The notes: a model not told the origin generated them from the sequence alone. Shown: positions 9,440 to 19,144, numbered from the stretch's first letter. The stretch: 64,000 nt of DNA from an uncultured Clostridia bacterium (GCA_944386805.1 CALXCO010000007.1:23708-87707), one strand, 5' to 3'. Made by a program: numbers and translations.

Positions 9440-9501
9440 ATTATAGCATTAAAATTTTCGGAAGTCTTTAAAAAACTGGATACCTTTTTTATAAAACTGG
9501 A
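9440..9501 (-). promoter_or_regulatory. Promoter with two direct AAAACTGGA repeats upstream of the sugar operon
   Basis: On the minus strand a perfect -10 TATAAT (9440-9445) has, 17 bases upstream, a poor -35 (AAGACT, 9463-9468). Directly upstream lie two copies of AAAACTGGA (plus-strand reading) at 9472-9480 and 9493-9501, exactly 21 bases apart, i.e. two helical turns. Weak -35 plus adjacent direct repeats fits activation by the AraC-type regulator encoded at 11416. The rest of the 340-base gap between the divergent genes is AT-rich. Confidence 0.6.
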
Positions 9502-9659
9502 CATACTTTGTTTTAATATTACGTCTAATTGGACACAACAGGGCGAATATTTTCATACAAATTATACAGAATCCACAGATTTATAATATTCAGCAATTTG
9601 ACGAATTCAAAATGTCCAGATTTTTAAAATTGGCAGTCTGTATATATTGATATGTTCGC

Positions 9660-9688
9660 TTGCAAATTACAGACATTTCTGATATATT
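9660..9688 (+). promoter_or_regulatory. Candidate promoter of the two-component genes
   Basis: TTGCAA (9660-9665), 17-base spacer, TATATT (9683-9688). The start codon would then be only about 20-25 bases from the transcription start. Confidence 0.4.
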
Positions 9689-9711
9689 TTAAAGGGTAGA
9701 CATGTAAATTT

Positions 9712-11412
9712 TTGATGACAGGGGGAGATCATACGGACAGCCTACGTAAACGAATACCGGTTTTGATGACGGCGACCATGTTGCCGGTGTTGCTTTTTAC
9801 CCTTTTGACGCTGTGGCAGTCAGGCCGGCAGATGCAGGATGAAGTTATTTCGACGAATGAATCTGCCCTTGATTTTTATGCCGCCGAGATGGAACAGTCT
9901 CTGGACCATATGCAGTCTTATCTTTTGAATTTCAGTGTATTTAATACAGACGTTGCGAATATCAACAATAAAGACCACGATGTCCGGATGATTACCAAAG
10001 GGAAGATTTTTGAAAAAATGCAGCAGGATTTTAATATGTACGACGCCGACTGTATTTTCATTTATGAACCTCAGTATGATGGAATGGTTGTGGTGTATTC
10101 TTCTAATATAACCTATCTGGAAGTTTCCACCTTTCGTCAGGTACTGAGCAAAAATTACCAGAAATATCTGACGAATTTTCACTGGACAGTCGGACAGATT
10201 GCGGGAATTCCCAGCCTGTATCAGATCAATTATTCTCATGTAGGTGGTTATCTGTATGGAGCGTTGTATGATGTGACGGCGATGCAGAGCCGTCTGGAAG
10301 AATCGTCGGAGGATTTACAGGTTTATCTGACTGGAATGGATTGTAAGCCATTGGCAAACAGCTCCCCGATGAATGCTACTTCCAAACTGATTTTATCGGA
10401 TGAACCATATCCATCTGGTGGACGGACGGTTATTCAGCGCAGTTCTGATATGGGTTTTATTCTGTGGATGGTATTTCCGATACAGGTTTTTCTCGGCAAC
10501 ATGAACACTTTTTTTGTTTTTATGCTGCTGCTTGCGTTGGTTACAATCGGGGTGCTGTTCTGCACATCGCTGCTGATCTACCGGTGGATACTGCATCCGC
10601 TGACTGCGATTGTCGAAGGCATGAGCCGGCTGGCGTCGGGCAATTTTGATTACCGGATACATTTGCCGGACGCAGCATGGGAGTACCGGCAGGTCGGGAA
10701 TATTTTTAATCTGATGGCGGAGCAGATCAAAGATCTGAAAATTCAGGTATATGAAGAGCAGCTGCACCGTCAGGAATCGGAACTGAATTTCCTGTACATG
10801 CAGATGCGGCCGCACTTTTTCCTCAATGCGCTGACGACGCTGCAAAACTTTGTCAAACTCGGCCAGTACGAAAACATGTATGATTTTACCGGATATCTGG
10901 GCCAGTATATCCGGTATTCACTGAGGCGGCATGTATCGGATGTGACGCTTGACGACGAGCTGGACCATATCGAAAATTATGTTGCGATGCAAAATTTGCA
11001 GCATCCCAATTCAGTGCTGCTGATGGCCGACGTGCCGGATGAAGCACGCAGATGTGCAATGCCTGCATTTATCGTATACACTTTTGTCGAGAACTGTATC
11101 AAACATGCTCTTTCGATGGAAACGATGCTTTCGGTGTTTATCAGTGCCCAGGTTACCCAGGAGAGCCTGTACCTGGCGATTGAGGATGACAGCACCGGAT
11201 TTCCGGAAGAATTTTTAAAGAAGTTCAATGATCCGTCCTGGCTGGATGACCCAAGTGAAAAGCACATCGGGATTCGCAATGTCAAACGGACGCTGTGGCT
11301 GTTGTATAAGGATAAAGCGACCTTACGGCTGTCCAATGCAGTTCCGTCAGGTGCGCGGGTCGAGATGCTGATTCCATTCCGGCCGATACAGGAAGAAAAG
11401 ATGGGGGAATAA
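9712..11412 (+). CDS. Sensor histidine kinase, YesM-type (HPK7)
   Basis: 566 residues. A first membrane helix (about 15-36), an extracellular sensing domain to about 250, a second helix (about 263-287), a HAMP domain (to about 345), then the His_kinase domain with MQMRPHFFLNAL, phospho-acceptor His368, and a GHKL ATPase domain with the N box FVENCIKHAL. It probably senses an arabino-oligosaccharide, perhaps with the binding lipoprotein, and phosphorylates the next gene's product. The start is uncertain: TTG at 9712 or ATG at 9715, neither with a clear ribosome site. An ATG at 9702 after AAAGGG is closed at once by TAA. Confidence 0.88.
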   Translation: MMTGGDHTDSLRKRIPVLMTATMLPVLLFTLLTLWQSGRQMQDEVISTNESALDFYAAEMEQSLDHMQSYLLNFSVFNTDVANINNKDHDVRMITKGKIFEKMQQDFNMYDADCIFIYEPQYDGMVVVYSSNITYLEVSTFRQVLSKNYQKYLTNFHWTVGQIAGIPSLYQINYSHVGGYLYGALYDVTAMQSRLEESSEDLQVYLTGMDCKPLANSSPMNATSKLILSDEPYPSGGRTVIQRSSDMGFILWMVFPIQVFLGNMNTFFVFMLLLALVTIGVLFCTSLLIYRWILHPLTAIVEGMSRLASGNFDYRIHLPDAAWEYRQVGNIFNLMAEQIKDLKIQVYEEQLHRQESELNFLYMQMRPHFFLNALTTLQNFVKLGQYENMYDFTGYLGQYIRYSLRRHVSDVTLDDELDHIENYVAMQNLQHPNSVLLMADVPDEARRCAMPAFIVYTFVENCIKHALSMETMLSVFISAQVTQESLYLAIEDDSTGFPEEFLKKFNDPSWLDDPSEKHIGIRNVKRTLWLLYKDKATLRLSNAVPSGARVEMLIPFRPIQEEKMGE

Positions 11413-11415
11413 CGG

Positions 11416-13035
11416 TTGACGATTTTGATTATAGACGATGACAGCAGTATGATTGAGATGCTGCTCAAAACGATGAACTGGGACAAGCTGGAGATTGATA
11501 CCCGGCTGACGGCGTCAAGTGCCGCCGCTGCCCGGCAGATTATCCAGTCTCAGCCGGTCGATCTGATGCTGTGTGACATCGAGATGCCGGGTGGGAGCGG
11601 GATGGAGCTGCTGCAATGGGTACGGGACAGGGGACTGGAGACGCCGAATATCTTTCTGACCAACCATACCCGGTTCGATTATGCACAGACGGCAATCAAG
11701 CTGGGCGCAGTTGATTTTGTCTCCAAGATGTCCCCGACTCAGGAACTGGAAGATGCGCTCCGGCGGGCGGTCAATATTGTCAAAACGGTCCGGATTCAGA
11801 AACGGTATGTTGATTATGGACGGTATTGGGAAGAAAACAGCGGTTTGCTTTGGCGGCAGTTCTGGCTTGACCTGATTCATGAGACGATTCCACCTGAACG
11901 GGAGGCGATAGGCCGTGCGGCGAAGGATCGTCTGCTGAAATGGTATGGGGCGCAGCTTCCGGGTGGCCCGTTGCGCATCATGCCGGTGCTCTGTACAATT
12001 CAGCTGGGCCAGGAGGCGATTGCAGGCTGGCCGTCACAGGAGCTGGACTACTGTGTATACAACGTGGTATCAGAGGTGCTGTTTGGGACGACGAATTCCG
12101 ACCATATTGTACCATTGGAGCAGCAAAATGGACGTGCGGTTTATGTAGTCATGCTGGATGAGAAGGACGCCGCCGGGGTTGAAAAGAAAGCACGGGAACT
12201 TGTCGATCTGTTCAAAAATGTTTTGATGATCAGCATCAATATTTATTATGAAGAGCCTGTTCTCCCGGATAAGATTTCTACTGTTGTCCGGAAGCTGCAG
12301 ACGGTGGACTGCAACAACGTCACCGAGCCGGCAGGTGTCCATATTCTGAAAGAAAACCATGCACAGGAGAATGGACAGAAGACAGCACGGATGGATTTTG
12401 CCCGATTATCGGGCATGTTGGCAGGCGGGCAGTCCTTCCAGACGGTGAGCGCGGTCAAGGAATATTTTGCCTCCCTTCCGCGGTCGCAGATTACCCTTGA
12501 ACTGCTGCAGGAATTTCAGTATGACTTTACCCAGGTACTGTATTCGGTGCTGACCGAGCGGCATATTGAAGCGCATCTGCTGTTCGGACAGCCTGCGGCC
12601 AAAAATCTGACCCGCCATGCGACGGTATCGCTGATCGATATGCTTAAATGGGTCAGTTACTCAGCCAACGCAGTGGTTGCAGCCCTCAACGAATCCAGCC
12701 GCAGCAATACGATTATCGGGACGGTGAAGAAGTACATCGACGAACATTTTTCCGGGCATATTTCCAAAGCGGACCTGGGCGCGCTGGTTTTTTTGAATCC
12801 GGACTATCTGGCCAAGCTGTTCAAGAAAGAAACAGGGATTGCCCTGAACGATTATATTTCCCAGGTGAGAATTGAGAAGGCAAAAATACTGCTAGCAGAC
12901 GGTTCCGTGCCGCTGACGGATGTTGCGATGCGGACAGGGTTTGACTATTATTCTTATTTCTCTACGATATTTAAAAAGGCGACCGGCGTCAGTCCCAGTG
13001 ATTACCGCCGCCAGCTGTTGGGCAATGATGAATGA
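11416..13035 (+). CDS. Response regulator with AraC-type DNA-binding domain (YesN-like)
   Basis: 539 residues. Receiver domain at 1-120 with acidic pocket IIDDD, phospho-acceptor Asp54 in LMLCDIEMPG, and the switch Lys in DFVSKMSP. A long middle region is unassigned. The C-terminal 100 residues form a double helix-turn-helix of AraC type (IGTVKKYIDEHF to GFDYYSYFSTIFKKATGVSP). TTG start at 11416, three bases after the kinase stop, with GGGGGA upstream. Likely activates the divergent sugar operon through the AAAACTGGA repeats. Confidence 0.9.
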   Translation: MTILIIDDDSSMIEMLLKTMNWDKLEIDTRLTASSAAAARQIIQSQPVDLMLCDIEMPGGSGMELLQWVRDRGLETPNIFLTNHTRFDYAQTAIKLGAVDFVSKMSPTQELEDALRRAVNIVKTVRIQKRYVDYGRYWEENSGLLWRQFWLDLIHETIPPEREAIGRAAKDRLLKWYGAQLPGGPLRIMPVLCTIQLGQEAIAGWPSQELDYCVYNVVSEVLFGTTNSDHIVPLEQQNGRAVYVVMLDEKDAAGVEKKARELVDLFKNVLMISINIYYEEPVLPDKISTVVRKLQTVDCNNVTEPAGVHILKENHAQENGQKTARMDFARLSGMLAGGQSFQTVSAVKEYFASLPRSQITLELLQEFQYDFTQVLYSVLTERHIEAHLLFGQPAAKNLTRHATVSLIDMLKWVSYSANAVVAALNESSRSNTIIGTVKKYIDEHFSGHISKADLGALVFLNPDYLAKLFKKETGIALNDYISQVRIEKAKILLADGSVPLTDVAMRTGFDYYSYFSTIFKKATGVSPSDYRRQLLGNDE

Positions 13036-13037
13036 GA

Positions 13038-13084
13038 CCATACAAAAAGCCGGGGCTTTTAATCAGCCTCGGCTTTTTGTATGG
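13038..13084. terminator. Bidirectional terminator
   Basis: CCATACAAAAAGCCG and its complement form a long stem with T-runs on both strands, between the convergent yesN-like and peroxiredoxin-like genes. Confidence 0.85.
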
Positions 13085-13103
13085 GAGCTATTTGGGGTTT
13101 GAT

Positions 13104-13646
13104 TTACATTTTTAACAGCTCTGCCATTTCATCCACATCAGGAATATCGGCGCCATTCGTGCCGTCGTGTGCGTATGTGACGCACATGTTATCGTCGATG
13201 ACAAATGCAGCGGGGAGTTGTTCCTCAACACCTTCGTACCGGCCATGGGTCAGACCGCGATCTTTGGCGGCCTTGATCTTTTCCATCACATTGCCGCCGC
13301 CCAGTTCGGCCATGGACGCAGCGGGATTCACTTCAAAAAGGTTGTAAAGAGTTCCATCAGGGTCGCAGATGATTTCAAACGGATAGACATCCGGCGAACC
13401 AAGTTCTTCAGCCAGCAATGCCGGGTCGGACTGAAGGACAACTTTTGCCTGACCGCTGACGGCGTGAATTTTGGCATACTGTTCCTTGAGCAGCAGCATG
13501 TCGTACTGACAGAGGGTGCAGCCATAATATCGGAGAAACAGCAGCATGGTTTTATGTCCGGCGACCTTATCAGCAAGGTTCTGATTGGAACGGAACGGGG
13601 TGTTGTAGACAATATTTTCGATTTTCATACCAGGTGTGAGCTTCAC
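13104..13646 (-). CDS. Peroxiredoxin-like protein (AhpC/TSA family)
   Basis: 180 residues with a thioredoxin-like fold. The motif FLRYYGCTLCQYD (about residues 39-51) carries two Cys in a CxxC, as in the AhpC/TSA-like redox family. A GTG start at 13646 is chosen because AGGAGG lies eight bases upstream and gives the usual KLTPGMK beginning; the in-frame ATG further on would cut this. It is the last gene of the amino-acid operon. Probable reductant for peroxides or disulfides; partner unknown. Confidence 0.7.
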   Translation of the reverse strand: MKLTPGMKIENIVYNTPFRSNQNLADKVAGHKTMLLFLRYYGCTLCQYDMLLLKEQYAKIHAVSGQAKVVLQSDPALLAEELGSPDVYPFEIICDPDGTLYNLFEVNPAASMAELGGGNVMEKIKAAKDRGLTHGRYEGVEEQLPAAFVIDDNMCVTYAHDGTNGADIPDVDEMAELLKM

Positions 13647-13716
13647 GACAATAACCTCCTGAGTCGATGTCCGGCAGATTGGAACCGGCATTTTTTATCA
13701 GTATATCACAGAGCGT

Positions 13717-14802
13717 TTATTTTGTACAGCCGCCAAGGATTTCAGCCAGTGCGTCGATAAACGCCTGATTCCATTCGGGCAGGCCGATGGAGACACGGCT
13801 CATCTCAAATGCTCCGATCATGATTCCATACGAATCCTGCATCTTCTGCTTGAGGACAACGGGGTCGACAGGGGAGGAAAAGTAGATGAAGTTTGTCTGC
13901 GACGGGTAAACAGTACAGCCGAGTTTTTGCATCTGTTCGGTCAGCCAGTGACGGCTTTCCACAATTTTTCCCTTGCTTTCGGTAGAGAACGCCTGATCGG
14001 CAAGGGCTGCAACTGCCGCAGCCTGACCCATTTTATTGAGGTTCCAGGCGGCAGGGCATTTGTTCATTTCGGCAATCAGTTCCGGGGTGGACAGTGCATA
14101 ACCGACACGGACGCCAGCCATTGCGTAGTATTTTGAGAAGGTTTTCAGGATGACGACCGGACGTGTAAAGCGATTGAGATAAGAAACCATCGATTCACAG
14201 TCAGGAGCTTCCGCGAATTCGATGTAAGCTTCGTCAACAGCGGTCACAACGGTATCCGGCAGGCTTTCAATAAACGAAAAGATTTCCTCAGCCGTGCGGT
14301 AGGTACCGGTGGGATTATTGGGGTTGCAGATAATCACCAGTTTGGTTTTGTCGGTAACCGCCTTACGCAGTGCATCAAGGTCATACCGCTGGTCCTCGGT
14401 CACCGGGACGATGACCGGAACAGCACCGTTGACATACGCCATGTCGATAAATGCCGCGAAAGTCGGCATACACAGCAGGACCTCGTCTCCTTCATTTAAA
14501 AAGGTCATGCCCAGCATATCAATCATTGCGCTGGAACCGGAACCGGTCAGTACACAGTCAGGCGTCAGATGATAAAAATCTGCGATTGCCTTTTTCAGCG
14601 GGCCTGCGCCGAAATCGGGGTAGTTATTGGCTTCACTGGCCGTATTGCGAATTGCTTCAACCGCCTTGGGGGACATGCCATAGGGGTTTTCATTGAATCC
14701 CATCCGGATGAGGCGGGAGGGGTCGAACTTGGCTGCCTGGCTGGGACGCCGGGAAGCGGGTTTGTTTTGAATGGCGCGGGAGGTAAGTTTTGTGATATCC
14801 AT
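13717..14802 (-). CDS. PLP aminotransferase, histidinol-phosphate aminotransferase family
   Basis: 361 residues, fold type I class II aminotransferase. Substrate loop MGFNENPYGMSP at about 34, phosphate-binding VLTGSGSSAMIDM, Asn in IICNPNNPTGTY, and the PLP Schiff-base Lys in KTFSKYYAMAGVRVGY. HisC-like enzymes act on histidinol phosphate or aromatic amino acids. No his genes are near; instead it follows a 2-hydroxyacid dehydrogenase and an amino-acid ABC transporter, so an aromatic amino acid is the more likely substrate (inference). AAAGGAAG precedes the ATG. Confidence 0.8.
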   Translation of the reverse strand: MDITKLTSRAIQNKPASRRPSQAAKFDPSRLIRMGFNENPYGMSPKAVEAIRNTASEANNYPDFGAGPLKKAIADFYHLTPDCVLTGSGSSAMIDMLGMTFLNEGDEVLLCMPTFAAFIDMAYVNGAVPVIVPVTEDQRYDLDALRKAVTDKTKLVIICNPNNPTGTYRTAEEIFSFIESLPDTVVTAVDEAYIEFAEAPDCESMVSYLNRFTRPVVILKTFSKYYAMAGVRVGYALSTPELIAEMNKCPAAWNLNKMGQAAAVAALADQAFSTESKGKIVESRHWLTEQMQKLGCTVYPSQTNFIYFSSPVDPVVLKQKMQDSYGIMIGAFEMSRVSIGLPEWNQAFIDALAEILGGCTK

Positions 14803-14836
14803 CTTGCATACTTCCTTTCAAAATCCCTGTTTTCAA

Positions 14837-14866
14837 CGGATGCAGGACATTTTTGTCCTGCATCCG
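14837..14866 (-). terminator. Perfect intercistronic hairpin
   Basis: A perfect 13-base stem (CGGATGCAGGACA) with a four-base loop lies between the dehydrogenase and aminotransferase genes. On the minus strand no strong T-run follows, so it may process or stabilise the mRNA and not stop it. Confidence 0.5.
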
Positions 14867-14867
14867 A

Positions 14868-15890
14868 TCAGTTTATGACGCTTTGCGGGTGGCCATGCAG
14901 CCAGGCAGCGAAATTTTCGATTGCGAGATCGACAGCACGCAGCCGGGACTCTTTGGGCAGCCAGGCGATATGGGCGGTGACGATTGCGTAGGGACAGTCC
15001 AGCAGCGGAATTTTTTCTTTAGGTGGTTCCTCACGCAGGACGTCCAGTCCGGCCATATAGATTTTACGGTCCATCAGTGCCTGATACAGGTCATCTTCGT
15101 CGATCAGTCCGCCGCGTGCAGTGTTGATCAGAATGACACCGTCCTTCATTTTGGCGATCGATTCCCGGTTAATCATCCGGTCATTTTCACTGGAATACGG
15201 ACAATGGAGGGAAATGACGTCCGATTCCGCGAGAAGTTCATCCAGACTGACCTGCCGGATAAAATCGTATTCCGGACCGACTTTGGCATGACGGCTGTAA
15301 GAGATGACCTTCATCCCAAGACCGGCCGCCATTTTTGCGGCACAGAAACCAATATGTCCCAGCCCGATGACACCGAAAGTCTTGCCATACAGCTCGATCT
15401 GGGGGGAGAATGTTTTCAGGAAGGGAGCATGGGGGTTGACGGCCTTTTCCTTCCAGTACCCATCTCGCGTATAACTTGCGTGTGCCGAGATATTGTGGCA
15501 GATATCGAGTAGCAATGCAATTGCATACTGTGCAATCGTCTGACCGCCGTAAAAGGTATTGGTGACCGTCAGGTTATACCGTCTGGTCATCGGAATGTCG
15601 AATTCTCCGAACCCATGGGAAAGGGTAGACAGGTAACGAAGCCTGGGGTGCTGCTGAATATATGATTCTTTCATCAGCTCACCGGTAATCCATGCCCCCA
15701 ATGCCGCATCACTGTCACCGATCTTTTCCCAATACTGAGCAGGGGCGAGATGGCTTGCCTGAAAGATTTCCCAGCTTTCGATTTCGGGAATTTTCGACAG
15801 ACCGTCGTTCCAACGGTCTGCGAGTTCCTTAAAAGCCAGATCACTGCTGGCAGGGCTTCCCTGAAAAACGACAACTTTCTGTTTGTTCAT
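14868..15890 (-). CDS. D-isomer 2-hydroxyacid dehydrogenase, NAD-dependent
   Basis: 340 residues. Rossmann motif FGVIGLGHIG at about 176, signature INTARGGLIDEDDL with catalytic Arg nearby, and catalytic His in VTAHIAWLP. It reduces 2-oxo acids to D-2-hydroxy acids (or the reverse) with NADH. With the following aminotransferase it would turn an amino acid into its hydroxy acid, e.g. phenylalanine or tryptophan into aryl-lactate. AAAGGAG precedes the start. Product assignment is inference. Confidence 0.83.
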   Translation of the reverse strand: MNKQKVVVFQGSPASSDLAFKELADRWNDGLSKIPEIESWEIFQASHLAPAQYWEKIGDSDAALGAWITGELMKESYIQQHPRLRYLSTLSHGFGEFDIPMTRRYNLTVTNTFYGGQTIAQYAIALLLDICHNISAHASYTRDGYWKEKAVNPHAPFLKTFSPQIELYGKTFGVIGLGHIGFCAAKMAAGLGMKVISYSRHAKVGPEYDFIRQVSLDELLAESDVISLHCPYSSENDRMINRESIAKMKDGVILINTARGGLIDEDDLYQALMDRKIYMAGLDVLREEPPKEKIPLLDCPYAIVTAHIAWLPKESRLRAVDLAIENFAAWLHGHPQSVIN

Positions 15891-15912
15891 GTTTCAACTG
15901 GCTCCTTTGCTG

Positions 15913-16722
15913 TCAGCCTGCCTCGACCACCTGTTCCGGCTGCGGGTCATCCTGTTTCATATCGATATGTTTGGGGTCCTGGTTCGGGTCGGTAATACGG
16001 CGGAGGAAACGCTGGGTACGCGGGTCCTGAGGATGGACGAGAATTTCAGAAGGCGGACCCTGCTCGACAATGACGCCATCCTGCATATAGATGACGCGGG
16101 AAGCGACTTCTTTTGCAAAGGCGATCTCGTGGGTGACAACGATCATCGTAATACCAGTTTCTGCAATGCCTTTAATGGTCTGGAGCACCTCGCCGACCAG
16201 TTCGGGGTCGAGTGCAGAGGTCGGTTCGTCAAACAGAATGACATCCGGTTCCAGAACGAGCGCTCTTGCGATACCAGCACGCTGCTGCTGACCACCGGAA
16301 AGTGCGCTGGGGTAGTAGTCAAAACGTTCCGACAGTCCGACACGGGTCAGCATCTTGCGGCTGATTTCCTCAGCGACGGGTTTGGGGCGGCGCTTGACGG
16401 TGATCAGGCCTTCCATGACATTTTCAAGGATGGTTTTGTTTGCGAACAGGTTGTAGTTCTGAAAGACCATCGCGGTTCTGCGGCGAAGTCCGAGAACCTC
16501 AGGACGGGTATGTTTTTTGCAGTTGACGGTATGTTCACCGACGGTGACACTGCCCTCGTCACCGGGGTCAAGGAAGTTGATGGTGCGCAGGAGGGTAGTT
16601 TTGCCGGAGCCGGACGGGCCGAGGATAACAACAACTTCACCGACATCGATATCGAGGTCGACGCCGTTGAGGACCTGCTGACTGCCAAAAGATTTTTTGA
16701 TATTTTTCAGAGATACCATCAT
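15913..16722 (-). CDS. Amino-acid ABC transporter ATP-binding protein (GlnQ-like)
   Basis: 269 residues. Walker [10 protein letters not shown] at about 35-43, Q-loop in MVFQNYNLF, signature [15 protein letters not shown], Walker [13 protein letters not shown], switch His in VVTHE. Polar amino-acid uptake ATPase; [12 protein letters not shown] start is typical. Start at 16722 follows GGAGG by eight bases; an adjacent ATG gives one residue less. Slightly longer than GlnQ at the C-terminus (acidic/Gln-rich tail). Confidence 0.92.
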   Translation of the reverse strand: MMVSLKNIKKSFGSQQVLNGVDLDIDVGEVVVILGPSGSGKTTLLRTINFLDPGDEGSVTVGEHTVNCKKHTRPEVLGLRRRTAMVFQNYNLFANKTILENVMEGLITVKRRPKPVAEEISRKMLTRVGLSERFDYYPSALSGGQQQRAGIARALVLEPDVILFDEPTSALDPELVGEVLQTIKGIAETGITMIVVTHEIAFAKEVASRVIYMQDGVIVEQGPPSEILVHPQDPRTQRFLRRITDPNQDPKHIDMKQDDPQPEQVVEAG

Positions 16723-16771
16723 AATAAAGACCTCCAGTAGATGCGAAAATAATGACCGGGGACAGACCCTG

Positions 16772-17461
16772 TCAGGCAACGGTTTTCGGTCTGAAACGGT
16801 TGAGACGGGTTTCAGCGGTATGGAAGAGCCGGTTGCAGATAAAGCTGATCAGCTCGTAAATCACGGTGGTGATCACGTATGCTTCGATGAAATTGAGTCC
16901 GGGGTTTGCCAGCAGGTTTGCTGTTGCGGTAATCTCATAGACACCGACGTAATAAGCCAGCGAAGTGCCCTTGATAATACCGACGAACAAACCGGACAGG
17001 TTGGGGAGAGCGACTGCGAGAGCCTGCGGGAAGACGATTCTCCGCATTGCCTGCCAGGTGGTCATGCCGACCGACCATGCAGCTTCCAGCTGGCCGCGGT
17101 TGACCGAGTCGAGAGCGGCACGGAATACCTCAGAGGAATATGCAGCCTGATCGAGCGAGAGGGCAACGATTGCATACCAGATTGCCGGGATGGAAGTGGT
17201 ATCGATGCCGGTTGCGCTGTAGATCATCATCGGCAGCGCATAGTAGGCGACGTACAGCAAAATAACCATCGGGACGCCGCGGATAAAGGAGACGAAGACG
17301 GCACAGATCTGAGAGACGACCGGAATTTTATTCCGTCTTGCGACAGCGATGAGGATGCCGATGATCCAACCGATTATCGTCGCCACCAGAGCCATTTCAA
17401 GTGTAACGGGGATTGCGGCGAGAACCTGAGGGAGTGCTTCCTTTATAAAGGTAAAATTCAT
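16772..17461 (-). CDS. Amino-acid ABC transporter permease (HisM/GlnP type)
   Basis: 229 residues, about five helices; EAA-type loop [20 protein letters not shown]. Partner of the next permease as a heterodimer. AAGGAGGGG lies upstream of the ATG; the gene follows its partner by 14 bases. Confidence 0.9.
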   Translation of the reverse strand: MNFTFIKEALPQVLAAIPVTLEMALVATIIGWIIGILIAVARRNKIPVVSQICAVFVSFIRGVPMVILLYVAYYALPMMIYSATGIDTTSIPAIWYAIVALSLDQAAYSSEVFRAALDSVNRGQLEAAWSVGMTTWQAMRRIVFPQALAVALPNLSGLFVGIIKGTSLAYYVGVYEITATANLLANPGLNFIEAYVITTVIYELISFICNRLFHTAETRLNRFRPKTVA

Positions 17462-17475
17462 CTGATACCCCTCCT

Positions 17476-18168
17476 TTAAGTTCTGCGGCCTTTGGTATAG
17501 GCTTTTTCAGCCAGTCGTGTTCCTTTTTCCATTAAAAAGCAAAATGCCCAGAAAATCAGACCGGCGGCAATGTAGATTTCCAGTTTGGTTGCGCCATAGT
17601 TGGCGGAGGAGACAGCTCTGGCCTTTCCCATCATATCCAGTACGCCGATGGTAAAGGCGAGGGACGTTTCCTTAAACAGCATAATGATGTTGTTACCCAG
17701 CGTCGGGATAGCGATGCCGACCGCCTGCGGGAGGATAACGCGGAAGAAGGCGACTGCCGGGCTCATACCGACCGACAGGGCTGCTTCCCGCTGGCCTTTA
17801 TCGACGGCGAGGTAAGCACTGCGCATCATTTCCGACATATTGGCGGACACCGACAGCGAAAGGCAGGCGATGATGTAAGCGGTCAAGGAGACGCCGCTCA
17901 TATCGATACCGATTCGTTTGAGGACCTGCGGCAGGCCGAGGTAGATCAGGAAAATCAGGATCAGCGTCGGGATACCACGCATAAAGGAGACATATCCTTT
18001 TGAGATGACGTTCAGAACCTTTTTATGGGAGAGGGACATCATCGCAAAAGCTGCACCAATCAGCAGTGAAAACAGCAGAGAGGACAGCAGAATCAGCATC
18101 GTCATTGGAAAAGCCTGAAGAATTTTTGGTATTGCCCTCAGGATTTCAATTGGTTGAAAGGTATTCAT
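17476..18168 (-). CDS. Amino-acid ABC transporter permease (HisQ/GlnP type)
   Basis: 230 residues, about five helices, EAA loop QREAALSVGMSPAVAFFRVI. Second channel subunit of the same importer. GAGGAG upstream of the ATG. Confidence 0.9.
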   Translation of the reverse strand: MNTFQPIEILRAIPKILQAFPMTMLILLSSLLFSLLIGAAFAMMSLSHKKVLNVISKGYVSFMRGIPTLILIFLIYLGLPQVLKRIGIDMSGVSLTAYIIACLSLSVSANMSEMMRSAYLAVDKGQREAALSVGMSPAVAFFRVILPQAVGIAIPTLGNNIIMLFKETSLAFTIGVLDMMGKARAVSSANYGATKLEIYIAAGLIFWAFCFLMEKGTRLAEKAYTKGRRT

Positions 18169-18188
18169 GGAATCACTCCTCTTGTAAT

Positions 18189-18217
18189 CGCCGGGCGGAG
18201 GGTAAGTCCGCCCGGCG
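18189..18217 (-). terminator. GC-rich intercistronic hairpin after the binding-protein gene
   Basis: CGCCGGGCGGA pairs perfectly with TCCGCCCGGCG around seven bases, without a T-run. Probably protects the upstream binding-protein mRNA. Confidence 0.55.
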
Positions 18218-18244
18218 CAAACCGGTTATGACGGTTTTGGCAGA

Positions 18245-19114
18245 TTAAGATTCAGGGACAATCGTGATCTTATCTGCATAAAGGGCGAAGATATCTTCAC
18301 CGAAATATTCGTTGGACAGTTCGCCCAGCGTGCCGTCATCCAGCATTCCCTTGAGGGTATCCGATACTGCGTCACAGAAATCCTGTTCATCCGAGCCGAA
18401 CATCTGGTAGGTATCTTCGACCATGACGACGTCGGTCAGTTTCAGGTCAAGTCCGAGTTCCGCGTTGACTTCGTTAAAGGTAGACGCATAGGTCAGTGAC
18501 GCATCGACCTGACCGTTTGCGACCTGTTTGTAGCCGTCGGCGGTGGACAGGTCGGTTACAGCGATGATATCCATTTCCTCACCCGGATGAGCATCGTTCC
18601 AGGCGGTGCACATGGTGTATTCATAGGAAGTGGGGTTCTGGTTGATCTTCTTGCCGGCCATATCTGCCAGTGTTTGGATATCGCTGTCCGAGCGAACTGC
18701 CAGACACATCGGGGAGAGGCAGTAATACTGTTCCGGGAAGAGGTATTTTTCTTTTCTGGCTTCGCTCTGAACCAGCTGGTGGGAGACCATATCCAGCTGA
18801 CCGGCGTCCAGCGAAACGATCAGTGCCGAGAAGTCCATGTACTGGATATCGAACTCGTACTGTTCCAGACGGTTATCCAGTTCTTTCAGGACGGCGATAT
18901 CATAGCCTTCCAGTTCACCGTTGTCATTGAGCGAGCAGAACGGAGGCATCGAGGAGCCGGTACCGATGTGCTTAACGGTGACGCCATCCGCAGTGGAGGT
19001 CGATCCCGTCGACGAATCGGTATTGCCAGCAGCGCTGGAGCAGGATACAAGACCGGCGGTCATGGCAGCCAGACAGGCGATTGCGAACAGTTTCTGGAAT
19101 TTTTTCATTTTCAT
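18245..19114 (-). CDS. Amino-acid-binding lipoprotein (family 3 SBP)
   Basis: 289 residues. Signal peptide MKMKKFQKLFAIACLAAMTAG with lipobox AGLVSC, then a Ser/Thr linker, then a family 3 binding domain: GSSMPPFCSLNDNGELEGYDIAVLK-type opening (split here), and the SDSDIQTLADMAGKKI segment. Captures a polar or aromatic amino acid for the importer. AGAAGGG lies close to the ATG at 19114; ATGs at 19108 and 19129 are alternatives. First gene of a seven-gene leftward operon. Confidence 0.87.
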   Translation of the reverse strand: MKMKKFQKLFAIACLAAMTAGLVSCSSAAGNTDSSTGSTSTADGVTVKHIGTGSSMPPFCSLNDNGELEGYDIAVLKELDNRLEQYEFDIQYMDFSALIVSLDAGQLDMVSHQLVQSEARKEKYLFPEQYYCLSPMCLAVRSDSDIQTLADMAGKKINQNPTSYEYTMCTAWNDAHPGEEMDIIAVTDLSTADGYKQVANGQVDASLTYASTFNEVNAELGLDLKLTDVVMVEDTYQMFGSDEQDFCDAVSDTLKGMLDDGTLGELSNEYFGEDIFALYADKITIVPES

Positions 19115-19144
19115 CAAACCCTTCTCCATTATTCGGAACATCAG

